64,000 nt of DNA from positions 124,001 through 188,000 of the forward strand of contig NZ_JACHZB010000011.1 in NCBI RefSeq assembly GCF_014193255.1, in the 5' to 3' direction. The stretch is from Rhizobium sp. BK196 (GTDB lineage Bacteria; Pseudomonadota; Alphaproteobacteria; Rhizobiales; Rhizobiaceae). The number at the start of each line of letters is the position of its first letter. Position 1 is the stretch's first letter. A program made the translations under genes and the position numbers. This document shows positions 42,712 through 51,966 of this stretch, piece after piece. A model generated the notes under the pieces. It was not told the DNA's origin. It did no database searches and saw nothing but the letters and a program-made list of their open reading frames with translations.

Positions 42712-42911
42712 CGACGCTCCACTCAATTATGCGTCCGCCATCCCCGGCATCTCGCGGCCCTCCGGAAGAAGGTGCAGCCCAAAGCCGGAAGGACAAGACC
42801 TCGCGAATAACCATGAGATCTTGATTTTCTAGCCGTTCATCACGAATGGAACGGCTACGCTCCTCGATCCATTTTGTTCCCTAAGGCAATGCCATTCATA
42901 AGGAGCACGAA
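42712..42911. other. corA upstream region with an inverted repeat
   Basis: TAGCCGTTC (42830-42838) and GAACGGCTA (42849-42857) form a perfect 9-bp inverted repeat around ten bases, about 120 bases upstream of corA. It lacks a T run and could be an operator or a 5' leader hairpin. No gene is supported in this stretch. Confidence 0.35.
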
Positions 42912-43086
42912 GATGTGCTTCGAGTCGTCCGAAGCGAGGCCGCACCTGATGGTCAGTCGTAACGTGCCGCCGAATATTTCCTGCTTGATGCCCATCAGGA
43001 CTGAACGCTCTGTGGTCGGCCGTCTTCGCGGCAAGCCGATTCCGCTGTGGTTATTGACCGGAGCGGCAGCCGCTACCGTTTCGTAG
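42912..43086 (+). CDS. Doubtful 57-codon ORF in a decayed-looking region
   Basis: The ATG follows AAGGAG at seven bases. The product (MCFESSEARPHLMVSRNVPP...) has a short hydrophobic end (IPLWLLTGAAAATV) but no recognised family. In another frame, bases about 43050-43130 read VVIDRSGSRYRFVGVAARD and, after a frame change near 43135, KQGKWIVAPDLVYEEAAW. That looks like part of a broken gene, so this ORF may be a chance frame in the debris. Confidence 0.25.
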
Positions 43087-43262
43087 GTGTCGCTGCCAGA
43101 GATGGCCGCGGCAGACTGGATGCCTTTCGCTTAAGCAGGGTAAGTGGATCGTCGCGCCCGATCTCGTCTATGAGGAAGCTGCCTGGATCAGTTCGGCGTT
43201 GCGATCGATGCTGCAAACGCCAAGTGCCTGCTGCCAGTGCTTCACCTGGAATTTCATCCAAC

Positions 43263-43297
43263 AAAAAAGCCGGAAGGGGAGTGCCCTTCCGGCTTTT
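43263..43297 (-). terminator. Intrinsic terminator of ndvA
   Basis: AAAAGCCGGAAGGG and the matching CCCTTCCGGCTTTT form a long stem with a short loop. On the minus strand it is followed by T residues; on the plus strand it also ends in TTTT. It lies 23 bases after the ndvA stop. Confidence 0.85.
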
Positions 43298-43319
43298 GAT
43301 TGTTTTCGTTCGAAGCCGA

Positions 43320-45083
43320 TCAGGCGGCTTCGGTCGCGTGGGCCTTGCGGACCTCGTCGTCCGTCAGGATACCGCTGGCGCGCAGCAGGGCGGCGAAGCG
43401 GCCGTTCGAGTGGCTGAGCTCATCGAAGCTACCGTTCTCGACGATGCGACCGTTGTCCAGGAACAGCACCATATCGGCCTCACGGACCGTCGAAAGACGG
43501 TGGGCGATGATGAAAGTGGTACGGTTCTGGCGCAGGTTGTCGATTGCAGCCTTGACGCGGGCTTCCGTTTCGACGTCGAGCGCCGACGTTGCCTCGTCCA
43601 GCACCAGGATCGGCGCGTCCTTGAGGATGGCGCGGGCGATCGCGATACGCTGGCGCTCACCGCCGGACAGCTTGTTGCCGCGTTCACCGACATGGGTATC
43701 GTACTGCTCGTCGCGGTTCTCGATGAAGTCGGCAGCGGCAGCGGCTTCGGCGGCGCGGCGCATATCCTCTTCCGAAGCATTCTCGCGGCCAAGACGGATG
43801 TTGTCGCTGATCGAGCGGTTCAACAGGCCTGCATCCTGGAAGACGGTGGCGATATAGCGGCGCAGCGACTTGCGCGTGACCTTGCTGATATCATGGCCGT
43901 CGACGAGGATCCGGCCGCCCTGCGGGTCGTAGACGCGCTGGAGCAGGTTGACGAGCGTCGTCTTGCCGGCGCCGGTCGGGCCGACGATCGCAACAGTCTG
44001 GCCGGCCTTCACCTTGAAGGACACGTTGTGCAGGCCCTGGGAGCTGTTGGCGAAGCCGAAAGAGACGTCGTCGAACTCGATATCGCCCTTGACGTCCTTG
44101 ATTTCGCCGTTGCCGGCCGGCTCTTCACGCTCGCGGACGGAATCTTCCAGATTGTAGAAGTCTTCCAGCTTCGAACGTGCTTCGAAGATCTGCGTCGCGA
44201 ACTGGCGCATCAGGTCCAGGCGAGCGATCAGCAGGTTGGCAAAGCCGATGAAGGCAATGACGTCACCAACGCGCAATTCGCCGTTCTGAACGAGCACGGT
44301 TCCGATGACGAGCACGATCATCATGGCGATCGTCGAGGCCATACGGTTCAGCGCACTGGCAAGCGCCCACCAGTCGAGCACCGGATACTGCGCCTGCAGC
44401 AGACGGTCGGCAAAAGACTTCAGCGCATGGGTTTCAGCCTCGATACGGTTATAGCTATGCAGCACCGAGACATTGCTGATGGAATCGCTGACATGGCCGA
44501 AGACGGTGTGGTAGTGGTTTTCGACCGAAGCTTGACCATCCTTCGTGCGGCTCATGACCACGCGGCCGATGAGCCAGTATGCGATGCCGAGCACGATCAG
44601 GACGGCGGAGAGACGATAATCCATCGAGATCGCGGTCGGGATAAGCAAACCGAGCGCAATTGCCGTCGAAAGATGGTTGCGCATGAATTCGAGCCATAGA
44701 CCAAACAGAGTTTCGCAAGCACGCAGCAGCGTATGCAGCGCGTTGGACGTGCCCCGCTGGTGATGCCAGGAAAGCGGCATTGAGATAATGCGCCCGAAGG
44801 CCTCCGTCAGAAGCGTCGCGCGGCGGCCGTGAGCCAGCCTGTCCGCTTCGCGCGCCACGAGAACGAAGGCGATGGTATTGAAGACGGCAAATGCCGCCCA
44901 CATCATGAGAATCGGCTTGACTTCGCCCTTACCGGAAATCGCATCGATAATACGGCCGAAAAGGATCGGCTCGGCGATGGTGATGGCCGCCAATACGATA
45001 TTCGCGATAACGACGAGGGATACGCGGAGCTTGTAGGCGCCGAGATAGCGCAGAGCTCTTGCATAGACCTTGAATAACGACAC
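43320..45083 (-). CDS. ndvA: Cyclic beta-1,2-glucan export ATP-binding/permease protein NdvA
   Basis: NdvA exports cyclic beta-1,2-glucan from the cytoplasm to the periplasm. The 587-residue half-transporter has a six-helix membrane domain (about 1-310) and an ATPase domain: Walker A GPTGAGKTT (368-376), LSGGERQR (472-479) and LVLDEATSALD. The N-terminal MSLFKVYARALRYLG, AEPILFGRIIDAISGKGE and LPLSWHHQRGT-like SMPLSWHHQRGTSNALHTLL match the rhizobial NdvA/Agrobacterium ChvA family. It is transcribed away from expR, with a terminator downstream. The synthase gene ndvB lies 3 kb away with opgC and corA between. Confidence 0.96.
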   Translation of the reverse strand: MSLFKVYARALRYLGAYKLRVSLVVIANIVLAAITIAEPILFGRIIDAISGKGEVKPILMMWAAFAVFNTIAFVLVAREADRLAHGRRATLLTEAFGRIISMPLSWHHQRGTSNALHTLLRACETLFGLWLEFMRNHLSTAIALGLLIPTAISMDYRLSAVLIVLGIAYWLIGRVVMSRTKDGQASVENHYHTVFGHVSDSISNVSVLHSYNRIEAETHALKSFADRLLQAQYPVLDWWALASALNRMASTIAMMIVLVIGTVLVQNGELRVGDVIAFIGFANLLIARLDLMRQFATQIFEARSKLEDFYNLEDSVREREEPAGNGEIKDVKGDIEFDDVSFGFANSSQGLHNVSFKVKAGQTVAIVGPTGAGKTTLVNLLQRVYDPQGGRILVDGHDISKVTRKSLRRYIATVFQDAGLLNRSISDNIRLGRENASEEDMRRAAEAAAAADFIENRDEQYDTHVGERGNKLSGGERQRIAIARAILKDAPILVLDEATSALDVETEARVKAAIDNLRQNRTTFIIAHRLSTVREADMVLFLDNGRIVENGSFDELSHSNGRFAALLRASGILTDDEVRKAHATEAA

Positions 45084-45400
45084 GTCGGGACCTCTTTTGC
45101 ATCTGCGAAGAACGGGAGGGTTGGATGCTACAGAAATCTACCTGAACCGACGATTAACGGGACATTCAGGTCTGAAATCCGGCTTCAAAATTCGCGCGCC
45201 CATGTGATCGCGGAATGCGATAAGTGGCCATAGTTTCGAAATTGTTGCTTAGGCATATATCGCGACAATTTGCGCTTGCATTCCCTGGAGCGTCTAGCGC
45301 ACCATCCAGTTTGTGAACTGCAATTTTTAATAGGGACCATTCAGCGGCGGCTCAGCAGGCTTGTTTCGGCGGTCTCGTTGGTCCGGGCAAGAGGCATTTT
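45084..45400. promoter_or_regulatory. Divergent ndvA-expR promoter region with a dyad
   Basis: These 317 bases separate two divergent starts and contain no supported gene. ACCTGAA (45140-45146) and TTCAGGT (45165-45171) form a perfect dyad with half-sites 18 bases apart. The ACCTG/CAGGT ends recall lux-type boxes, but the spacing is too wide for the standard 20-bp form. Any link to ExpR binding is speculative. Confidence 0.35.
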
Positions 45401-46141
45401 GTGCAAATTCATACTCTAGTTCAATTACTTATTATTCTTGGCGAGCGTTCCGACAGCGAAAGTGCGGTCGAGGAACTCGATAAGGTGATCCGCGTATACG
45501 GATTCGATTTCTATGGTCTGCTTCGCCACCCCAAGCAAGGAGACAACCCATGGAGTGTGACAATGGCCAGTCGATGGCCGGAAGGATGGTCACACGTCTA
45601 TGCCGTGAAAAAATACGTTCTCGTCGATCCGACCGTGCGGTATCTTGCGCATGCGCAGCGGCCTTTCCGCTGGCGTGACAGTATGTCCGCCTTTCGGAAT
45701 GACCCACATCAGCGCCGGATGGAGCAAATGATGGTCGATGCCTTCGGCCACGGACTGGAAGACGGCTATGTCTTCCCGATCTATGGACGAAACGGCATCC
45801 TGGGCAGCCTCAGCCTCGGCGGCAGGCCCGTTGAGCTCTCGCCGGCCGAAATCTCCCTTTTCGAGGCGATCGCCCGCAAGGCCTTCTGGCGGCTGCTCGA
45901 TCTGCAGGGCGAAGCTATCGGGCTGGAAACGGTGCCGATGATCGACACACAGCTGACCCGGCGCGAAATGGAAATCCTGCATTATCTTGCCGAGGGCATG
46001 ACCTCGATGGAAATCAGCAAGCATCTGAAGATCTCCAATCATACGGTCGACTGGTACATGAACGGTCTGCAGGATAAGCTAAAGGCCAAGAACCGGCAGC
46101 AGGCAGTGGCGCTTGCTTTCCGGTATGGTTTGATTACCTGA
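45401..46141 (+). CDS. expR: LuxR-family quorum-sensing regulator ExpR
   Basis: The 246-residue protein has an N-terminal autoinducer domain with the residues that line the acyl-homoserine-lactone pocket in TraR/LuxR: W63, Y67, D76, P77 and W91, and a glycine in GYVFPI (about 122). A C-terminal LuxR helix-turn-helix follows (184-246), with conserved E189, L193 and G199 (TRREMEILHYLAEGMTSMEISKHL). No synthase gene is nearby, so it is an orphan regulator. The place between ndvA and pyc matches S. meliloti expR, which controls exopolysaccharide and motility in response to long-chain signals. It uses a GTG start at 45401. Confidence 0.82.
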   Translation: MQIHTLVQLLIILGERSDSESAVEELDKVIRVYGFDFYGLLRHPKQGDNPWSVTMASRWPEGWSHVYAVKKYVLVDPTVRYLAHAQRPFRWRDSMSAFRNDPHQRRMEQMMVDAFGHGLEDGYVFPIYGRNGILGSLSLGGRPVELSPAEISLFEAIARKAFWRLLDLQGEAIGLETVPMIDTQLTRREMEILHYLAEGMTSMEISKHLKISNHTVDWYMNGLQDKLKAKNRQQAVALAFRYGLIT

Positions 46142-46259
46142 GATCTGGAGAAATTCTATTTCGTCGAGATGAGGGAAATTGAACTTTCTGTAACAGCACG
46201 TTAAGAATTCTCTTCGCGGGTGCAGCATGCCCCGTTTTTCGTGCTTTGAGGAGAGTACA

Positions 46260-49200
46260 TTGCCCATATCGAAGATTCTTGTCGCCAACCGGTCCGAAAT
46301 CGCCATCCGCGTCTTCCGCGCGGCCAATGAACTCGGAATAAAAACGGTCGCGATATGGGCTGAGGAAGACAAGCTGGCGCTGCACCGCTTCAAGGCCGAC
46401 GAGAGCTATCAAGTCGGCCGCGGCCCGCATCTTTCCCGCGATCTCGGACCGATCGAAAGCTATCTTTCGATCGATGAAGTGATCCGAGTCGCCAAGCTTT
46501 CCGGCGCTGACGCCATTCATCCGGGCTACGGCCTGCTTTCGGAAAGCCCCGAATTCGTTGATGCCTGCAATGCTGCAGGCATCACCTTCATCGGCCCGAG
46601 GGCCGACACTATGCGTCAGCTCGGCAACAAGGTGGCGGCACGCAACCTTGCCATTTCCGTCGGCGTTCCCGTTGTTCCGGCGACAGAGCCGCTGCCCGAC
46701 GACATGGCGGAAGTTGCCAAGATGGCTGCCGCGATCGGATATCCCGTGATGCTGAAGGCCTCATGGGGCGGTGGCGGACGCGGCATGCGCGTCATCCGCT
46801 CGGAAGCCGATCTCGCCCGCGAGGTAACGGAAGCCAAGCGCGAGGCGATGGCCGCCTTCGGCAAGGACGAAGTCTATCTCGAAAAACTCGTCGAGCGCGC
46901 CCGCCACGTCGAAAGCCAGATCCTCGGCGATACGCATGGCAATGTCGTTCATCTCTTCGAGCGCGACTGCTCCATCCAGCGCCGTAATCAGAAGGTCGTC
47001 GAGCGCGCGCCCGCCCCGTATCTTTCGGACGCGCAACGCCAGGAACTTGCCGCCTATTCACTCAAGATCGCGCAGGCGACGAACTACGTCGGCGCCGGTA
47101 CCGTCGAATATCTGATGGATGCCGATACCGGCAAATTCTACTTCATTGAAGTCAATCCGCGCATCCAGGTCGAGCATACCGTCACCGAAGTCGTGACCGG
47201 CATCGATATCGTCAAGGCGCAGATCCACATCCTCGACGGCTTTGCAATTGGCACCGAAGAATCCGGCGTGCCGAAGCAGGCGGACATCCGCCTCAACGGC
47301 CATGCGCTGCAGTGCCGTATCACGACGGAAGATCCGGAGCACAATTTCATTCCGGATTACGGCCGTATCACCGCCTATCGTTCTGCATCGGGTTTCGGCA
47401 TCCGTCTCGATGGCGGCACGTCCTACACGGGCGCGATCATCACCCGTTACTACGATCCGCTGCTGGTGAAGGTGACGGCCTGGGCACCGAACCCGCTGGA
47501 AGCCATTTCCCGCATGGACCGCGCACTGCGCGAATTCCGTATCCGCGGCGTCGCCACCAACCTGACCTTCCTCGAAGCGATCATCACGCATCCGAAGTTC
47601 CAGGATAATTCCTATACGACACGTTTCATCGACACCACGCCGGAGCTTTTCCAGCAGGTCAAGCGCCAGGACCGCGCCACCAAGCTTTTGACCTACCTCG
47701 CCGATGTCACCGTCAACGGTCATCCCGAGGCAAAGGATCGCCCGCGGCCATCGGAGGATGCTGCCAAGCCGGTCGTACCCTATGCGGACGGCGGTAAGGT
47801 CCCCGACGGTACGAAGCAGCGTCTCGATCAGCTCGGCCCGAAGAAATTCGGCGAGTGGATGCGCGAGCAGAAGCAGGTGCTGCTGACCGATACGACGATG
47901 CGCGACGGTCACCAGTCGCTGCTCGCCACTCGCATGCGCACCTATGATATCGCCAGGATCGCCGGCACCTATGCGCATGCGTTGCCGAATCTTTTGTCGC
48001 TGGAATGTTGGGGTGGTGCGACCTTCGACGTCTCCATGCGCTTTCTGACCGAGGATCCGTGGGAGCGTCTGGGGCTGATCCGCGAGGCGGCTCCGAACCT
48101 GCTCCTGCAGATGTTGCTGCGCGGAGCGAACGGCGTCGGCTACAAGAACTATCCTGACAACGTCGTGAAATATTTCGTCCGTCAGGCCGCCAAGGGCGGC
48201 ATCGACCTTTTCCGCGTCTTCGACTGCCTGAACTGGGTGGAGAACATGCGTGTGTCGATGGATGCGGTGGCAGAGGAGAACAAGCTCTGTGAGGCGGCGA
48301 TCTGCTACACAGGCGATATCCTCAATTCGGCCCGTCCGAAATATGACCTGAAATATTATACGGATCTTGCCGTCGAGCTCGAAAAGGCCGGCGCGCATAT
48401 CATCGCATTGAAGGACATGGCGGGCCTGTTGAAACCGGCCGCGGCCAAGGTGCTGTTCAAGGCGCTGCGCGAAGCGACCAGCCTGCCGATCCATTTCCAC
48501 ACGCATGATACGTCGGGCATTGCCGCGGCCACGGTTCTTGCTGCAGTGGATGCCGGCGTCGATGCTGTCGATGCGGCGATGGACGCATTGTCCGGCAATA
48601 CGTCGCAGCCCTGCCTTGGCTCCATCGTCGAAGCGCTGCGTGGCGCCGAGCGCGATCCGGGCCTCGACCCGGAATGGATCCGCCGCATCTCCTTCTATTG
48701 GGAAGCGGTTCGCAATCAGTATGCGGCATTCGAGAGCGATCTCAAGGGACCGGCGTCGGAAGTCTATCTGCACGAAATGCCGGGCGGCCAGTTCACCAAT
48801 CTCAAGGAACAGGCCCGCTCGCTGGGTTTGGAAACCCGCTGGCACCAAGTGGCGCAGGCCTATGCCGACGCCAACCAGATGTTCGGCGATATCGTCAAGG
48901 TGACGCCGTCGTCCAAGGTCGTTGGCGACATGGCGCTGATGATGGTGAGCCAGGACCTGACGGTTGCCGATGTGGTCAGCGCTGAGAAGGAAGTCTCGTT
49001 CCCGGAATCGGTCGTCTCGATGCTGAAGGGCGATCTCGGCCAGCCTCCGTCGGGATGGCCGGAAGCGCTGCAGAAGAAGGCTCTGAAGGGCGAGCAGCCC
49101 TATACGGTGCGTCCCGGCTCGCTGCTTGACGATGCCGACCTCGATGCGGAGCGCAAGGCGATCGAGACCAAGCTGGAGCGTGAGGTCAGCGATTTCGAAT

Positions 49201-49724
49201 TCGCCTCCTACCTCATGTATCCGAAGGTCTTCACCGATTTCGCGCTGGCTTCGGACACCTACGGTCCGGTTTCCGTGCTGCCGACGCTTGCTTACTTCTA
49301 CGGTCTTGCCGATGGTGAGGAGCTGTTTGCTGATATCGAGAAGGGCAAGACGCTCGTTATCGTCAATCAGGCGATGAGCGGCACCGACAGCCAGGGCATG
49401 GTTACTGTCTTCTTCGAGCTCAATGGCCAGCCGCGCCGCATCAAGGTACCGGATCGGGCGCATGGCGCTTCGGGCGCTGCCGCCCGCCGCAAGGCGGAGC
49501 CGGGCAATGCAACCCATGTCGGGGCGCCGATGCCGGGCGTCATCTCGCGCGTTTTCGTTGTGCCGGGCCAGGTCGTCAGTGCCGGTGACGTACTCGTCTC
49601 CATCGAGGCGATGAAGATGGAAACGGCGCTGCATGCAGAAAAGGACGGAACGATCTCGGAAGTCCTGGTCAAGGCCGGCGACCAGATCGACGCAAAGGAT
49701 CTGCTCGTCGTCTATGCCGGTTAG
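46260..49724 (+). CDS. pyc: Pyruvate carboxylase
   Basis: Pyruvate carboxylase makes oxaloacetate from pyruvate, bicarbonate and ATP, replenishing the citric acid cycle. Domains in order: biotin carboxylase (about 1-460, ATP-grasp loop KASWGGGGRGMR), carboxyltransferase (about 540-810, metal site DTTMRDGHQS at 544, carboxylated lysine K718 in LKDMAGLL), allosteric linker, and biotin-carrier domain with biotinylated K1119 in EAMKMET. These positions agree with R. etli pyruvate carboxylase numbering, and the 1154-residue length is the same. TTG 46260 is preferred because GGAGAG precedes it; ATG 46227 has no ribosome-binding site. It lies about 120 bases after expR and ends at a terminator. Confidence 0.96.
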   Translation: MPISKILVANRSEIAIRVFRAANELGIKTVAIWAEEDKLALHRFKADESYQVGRGPHLSRDLGPIESYLSIDEVIRVAKLSGADAIHPGYGLLSESPEFVDACNAAGITFIGPRADTMRQLGNKVAARNLAISVGVPVVPATEPLPDDMAEVAKMAAAIGYPVMLKASWGGGGRGMRVIRSEADLAREVTEAKREAMAAFGKDEVYLEKLVERARHVESQILGDTHGNVVHLFERDCSIQRRNQKVVERAPAPYLSDAQRQELAAYSLKIAQATNYVGAGTVEYLMDADTGKFYFIEVNPRIQVEHTVTEVVTGIDIVKAQIHILDGFAIGTEESGVPKQADIRLNGHALQCRITTEDPEHNFIPDYGRITAYRSASGFGIRLDGGTSYTGAIITRYYDPLLVKVTAWAPNPLEAISRMDRALREFRIRGVATNLTFLEAIITHPKFQDNSYTTRFIDTTPELFQQVKRQDRATKLLTYLADVTVNGHPEAKDRPRPSEDAAKPVVPYADGGKVPDGTKQRLDQLGPKKFGEWMREQKQVLLTDTTMRDGHQSLLATRMRTYDIARIAGTYAHALPNLLSLECWGGATFDVSMRFLTEDPWERLGLIREAAPNLLLQMLLRGANGVGYKNYPDNVVKYFVRQAAKGGIDLFRVFDCLNWVENMRVSMDAVAEENKLCEAAICYTGDILNSARPKYDLKYYTDLAVELEKAGAHIIALKDMAGLLKPAAAKVLFKALREATSLPIHFHTHDTSGIAAATVLAAVDAGVDAVDAAMDALSGNTSQPCLGSIVEALRGAERDPGLDPEWIRRISFYWEAVRNQYAAFESDLKGPASEVYLHEMPGGQFTNLKEQARSLGLETRWHQVAQAYADANQMFGDIVKVTPSSKVVGDMALMMVSQDLTVADVVSAEKEVSFPESVVSMLKGDLGQPPSGWPEALQKKALKGEQPYTVRPGSLLDDADLDAERKAIETKLEREVSDFEFASYLMYPKVFTDFALASDTYGPVSVLPTLAYFYGLADGEELFADIEKGKTLVIVNQAMSGTDSQGMVTVFFELNGQPRRIKVPDRAHGASGAAARRKAEPGNATHVGAPMPGVISRVFVVPGQVVSAGDVLVSIEAMKMETALHAEKDGTISEVLVKAGDQIDAKDLLVVYAG

Positions 49725-49805
49725 AAAGACGACGGACGGTCTTTCCGACATCACCCGATTGTGTACGATCGATCCGATAAAAAGCTGATTTTCCCACGAG
49801 TTGGC

Positions 49806-49837
49806 AGCCTTCTCGCCTTGCCGGGCGAGGAGGCTTT
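49806..49837 (+). terminator. Intrinsic terminator after pyc
   Basis: AGCCTTCTCGCC pairs with GGCGAGGAGGCT (one G-T pair) around a six-base loop, followed by TTTCTC. It lies 80 bases after the pyc stop codon. Confidence 0.65.
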
Positions 49838-49889
49838 CTCATAGACTTCAGCTCCCATCACCGCCCCAAGACCAATCAGGGATCATCTC

Positions 49890-50462
49890 ATGAGCAAGTT
49901 GAAGATTGCCGTCATCATCGGCAGCACGCGTATTGGCCGTTTCGCCGAGCATCCGGCCAAGTGGATCGCGGGGCTCACCGGCCAGCGTTCCGATCTCGAA
50001 GTCGAAGTCCTCGATCTTCTTGACTACCCGATGCATTTCTTCGGCGAAGAGCGCGCCACCACGGCGGAAAGCGAAACGGCCGAGCGCTGGAAGAAGAAGC
50101 TGCGCGAATTCGACGGCTTCATCTTCACAGTCGCCGAATATAACCATGCTCCGACGGCTGTTCTGAAGAACGCGATCGATCTAGGCGAATTCATTCAGAA
50201 GCCGGTCGGCTTCGTCGGTTACGGCGGCGTCGGCGGCGCACGCGCCGTTGAGCAGCTTCGTCTGGTCTTCGTCGAAATGAGTGCAGCGTCCGTCAGGACG
50301 GGGGTTCACATCGCGTTCAGCGAATATCTTGCCGTTCTGAAGGAAGGCAAGAACCTCGGCGATTACGCGCATCTGAACGAAGCTGCCAAGAATATGCTCG
50401 ATCAGCTGACCTGGTGGGGCAATGCGCTGAAGGCAGCGCGCGCCGTCGTCACGTCTGCCTGA
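49890..50462 (+). CDS. NADPH-dependent FMN reductase family protein
   Basis: The 190-residue flavodoxin-fold protein carries the FMN-binding loop IGSTRIGRFAEHPAKWI at the N-terminus and the flavin-stacking PEYNHG-like segment AEYNHAPTAVLKNAIDLG. These are the marks of the NADPH-dependent FMN reductase/quinone reductase family (azoreductase, ChrR, ArsH-like). The physiological substrate is unknown; quinones, flavin or chromate are possible. It has its own promoter region after the pyc terminator and ends at a hairpin shared with the convergent cystine operon. Confidence 0.9.
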   Translation: MSKLKIAVIIGSTRIGRFAEHPAKWIAGLTGQRSDLEVEVLDLLDYPMHFFGEERATTAESETAERWKKKLREFDGFIFTVAEYNHAPTAVLKNAIDLGEFIQKPVGFVGYGGVGGARAVEQLRLVFVEMSAASVRTGVHIAFSEYLAVLKEGKNLGDYAHLNEAAKNMLDQLTWWGNALKAARAVVTSA

Positions 50463-50475
50463 TCGGAATTTCTAT

Positions 50476-50501
50476 ATGCCGGGATGTTCACATCCCGGCA
50501 T
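50476..50501. terminator. Bidirectional hairpin between convergent genes
   Basis: ATGCCGGGATG and CATCCCGGCAT form a perfect 11-bp stem around TTCA. It lies between the FMN reductase stop and the cystine ATPase stop. Neither side has a real T run. Confidence 0.6.
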
Positions 50502-50505
50502 TGCC

Positions 50506-51267
50506 TCAGATATCATAGGTATGCGCGGCATTGATGGTCGAGATGAAGCGTTTGGTGCGCTCCTTCTCCGGCGTGTTGAAAATCGCTCTGGCGCTGCCGG
50601 TTTCCACCACGCTGCCCGCCTCCAGAAAAACCACGTCGTTTGCGATCTTGGAGGCGAGGCGAAGATCATGGGTTGCCATGACCATGGTCGTCCCTTCGCG
50701 GGCAAGCTGGCCCAGCACGTCCACCACTTCGGCCGAAAGTTCCGGATCAAGCGCAGACGTCGGTTCGTCGCAGAGCAGGACACGCGGCGAAGGCGCAAGA
50801 GCGCGGGCGATTGCCACGCGCTGCTGCTGGCCGCCGGAGAGCGTCGAGGGCCAGGCGTCGGTCTTGTGCGCCATGCCGACCTTGGTCAGCAGTTCCATGG
50901 CGCGTTCGCGCGCCCTTTCCCTTGGCCATTTCAGGACCGTAACCAGCCCTTCCATGACATTTTCGATCGCCGTCTGATGCGGAAAGAGCTGAAAGTTCTG
51001 GAAGACCATGCCGGTCTGGCGACGGATCTTCTGGATTGCCTGCCAGCCGACACGCTTGCCGGGCGTGAAAGAGAGCGTTTCTTCGCCAAGGCGGATGGTG
51101 CCTGCGGTCGGGATCTCCAGGAGATTGATGCAGCGAAGCAGGGTGCTCTTGCCGCCGCCGGAGGGGCCGACGAGGGCGGTGACACTGCCTTCGGGGATGC
51201 GGATACTGATATCCTTCAGGATGATCGCATCGCCAAAGCGCTTTTCGATAGTGGAAAGCTCGATCAT
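50506..51267 (-). CDS. Cystine-type amino-acid ABC transporter ATP-binding protein
   Basis: The 253-residue ATPase of the polar amino-acid family has Walker A GPSGGGKST (34-42), LSGGQQQRVAIARAL and LLCDEPTSALDPEL, with the Q-loop MVFQNFQLFPHQTAIENV typical of GlnQ/TcyN/YecC. The ATG at 51267 overlaps the permease stop by four bases. An upstream open frame to 51588 is a permease shadow. Specificity follows from the binding protein in the same operon, which looks like a cystine binder. Confidence 0.9.
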   Translation of the reverse strand: MIELSTIEKRFGDAIILKDISIRIPEGSVTALVGPSGGGKSTLLRCINLLEIPTAGTIRLGEETLSFTPGKRVGWQAIQKIRRQTGMVFQNFQLFPHQTAIENVMEGLVTVLKWPRERARERAMELLTKVGMAHKTDAWPSTLSGGQQQRVAIARALAPSPRVLLCDEPTSALDPELSAEVVDVLGQLAREGTTMVMATHDLRLASKIANDVVFLEAGSVVETGSARAIFNTPEKERTKRFISTINAAHTYDI

Positions 51268-51944
51268 GCATTTGCCTCCAGCATCCCACCATAACGGGCG
51301 AAGCGGCGCTCCAGCCGCTGCTGCAGCGCCGAGAGTACGGAGCTCAAGGCGAGATAGATCAGCGCCGCCTCGATATAAAGGATCAACGGTTCGTAGGTTG
51401 TCGCGACGATGCGCTGCGCGGCCTGGAAGAGTTCGGGCACTGTGATGGCCGCTGCGAGCGAAGTATCCTTGACCAGCGAAATGAAGGTATTCGACAGCGG
51501 CGGAACTGCGACGCGGGCGGCCTGCGGCAGGATGGTGCGGCTCATCGCCTGGCGCCAGCTCATGCCGATCGAATAGGCCGCTTCCCATTGGCCCTTGGGC
51601 ACTGAGGAGATGACGGCGCGGATAATCTCGGAGCTGTAGGCGCCGATATTCAGCGTGAAGCCGATGAGCGCTGCCGGGAAGGCGTCGAGCAGGATGCCGA
51701 TGCTCGGCAGGCCATAAAAGATCACGAAGAGCTGGACGAGCAGCGGCGTGCCGCGGATGACCCAGACATAGAAGCGTGCGATGGCTGCAACAGGTGCTGG
51801 CCCGAAAAGACGGGCGATTGCGGTGATCAGGCCCAGGATCAGCCCAAAGGCGAAGGAAAGTAGGGTCAATGGGATGGTGAAGATCAACCCCGCCAAGAGG
51901 AGCGAGGGAAGCGATTCCGCCATCAGTTGGAGCCAGTGCGGCAA
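51264..51944 (-). CDS. Cystine-type amino-acid ABC transporter permease
   Basis: The 226-residue permease of the His/Glu/Gln family has about five membrane segments and the conserved loop GAYSSEIIRAVISSVPKGQWEAAYSIGMS plus ILPQAARVAVPPLSNTFISLVKDTSLA. The N-terminal FYVWVIRGTPLLVQLFVIFYGLP is diagnostic. It uses a TTG start at 51944, preceded by GAGGA; an ATG at 51923 would drop seven residues. It resembles the YecS/TcyL cystine permeases. A stem-loop separates it from the binding-protein gene upstream. Confidence 0.9.
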   Translation of the reverse strand: MPHWLQLMAESLPSLLLAGLIFTIPLTLLSFAFGLILGLITAIARLFGPAPVAAIARFYVWVIRGTPLLVQLFVIFYGLPSIGILLDAFPAALIGFTLNIGAYSSEIIRAVISSVPKGQWEAAYSIGMSWRQAMSRTILPQAARVAVPPLSNTFISLVKDTSLAAAITVPELFQAAQRIVATTYEPLILYIEAALIYLALSSVLSALQQRLERRFARYGGMLEANA

Positions 51945-51966
51945 GGGCGTGTCCTCAAGAAAAGAC

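Noticed and set aside
47058..49754. 898-codon open frame antisense to pyc
   Set aside because: Shadow of a certain gene; sequence shows no family features.
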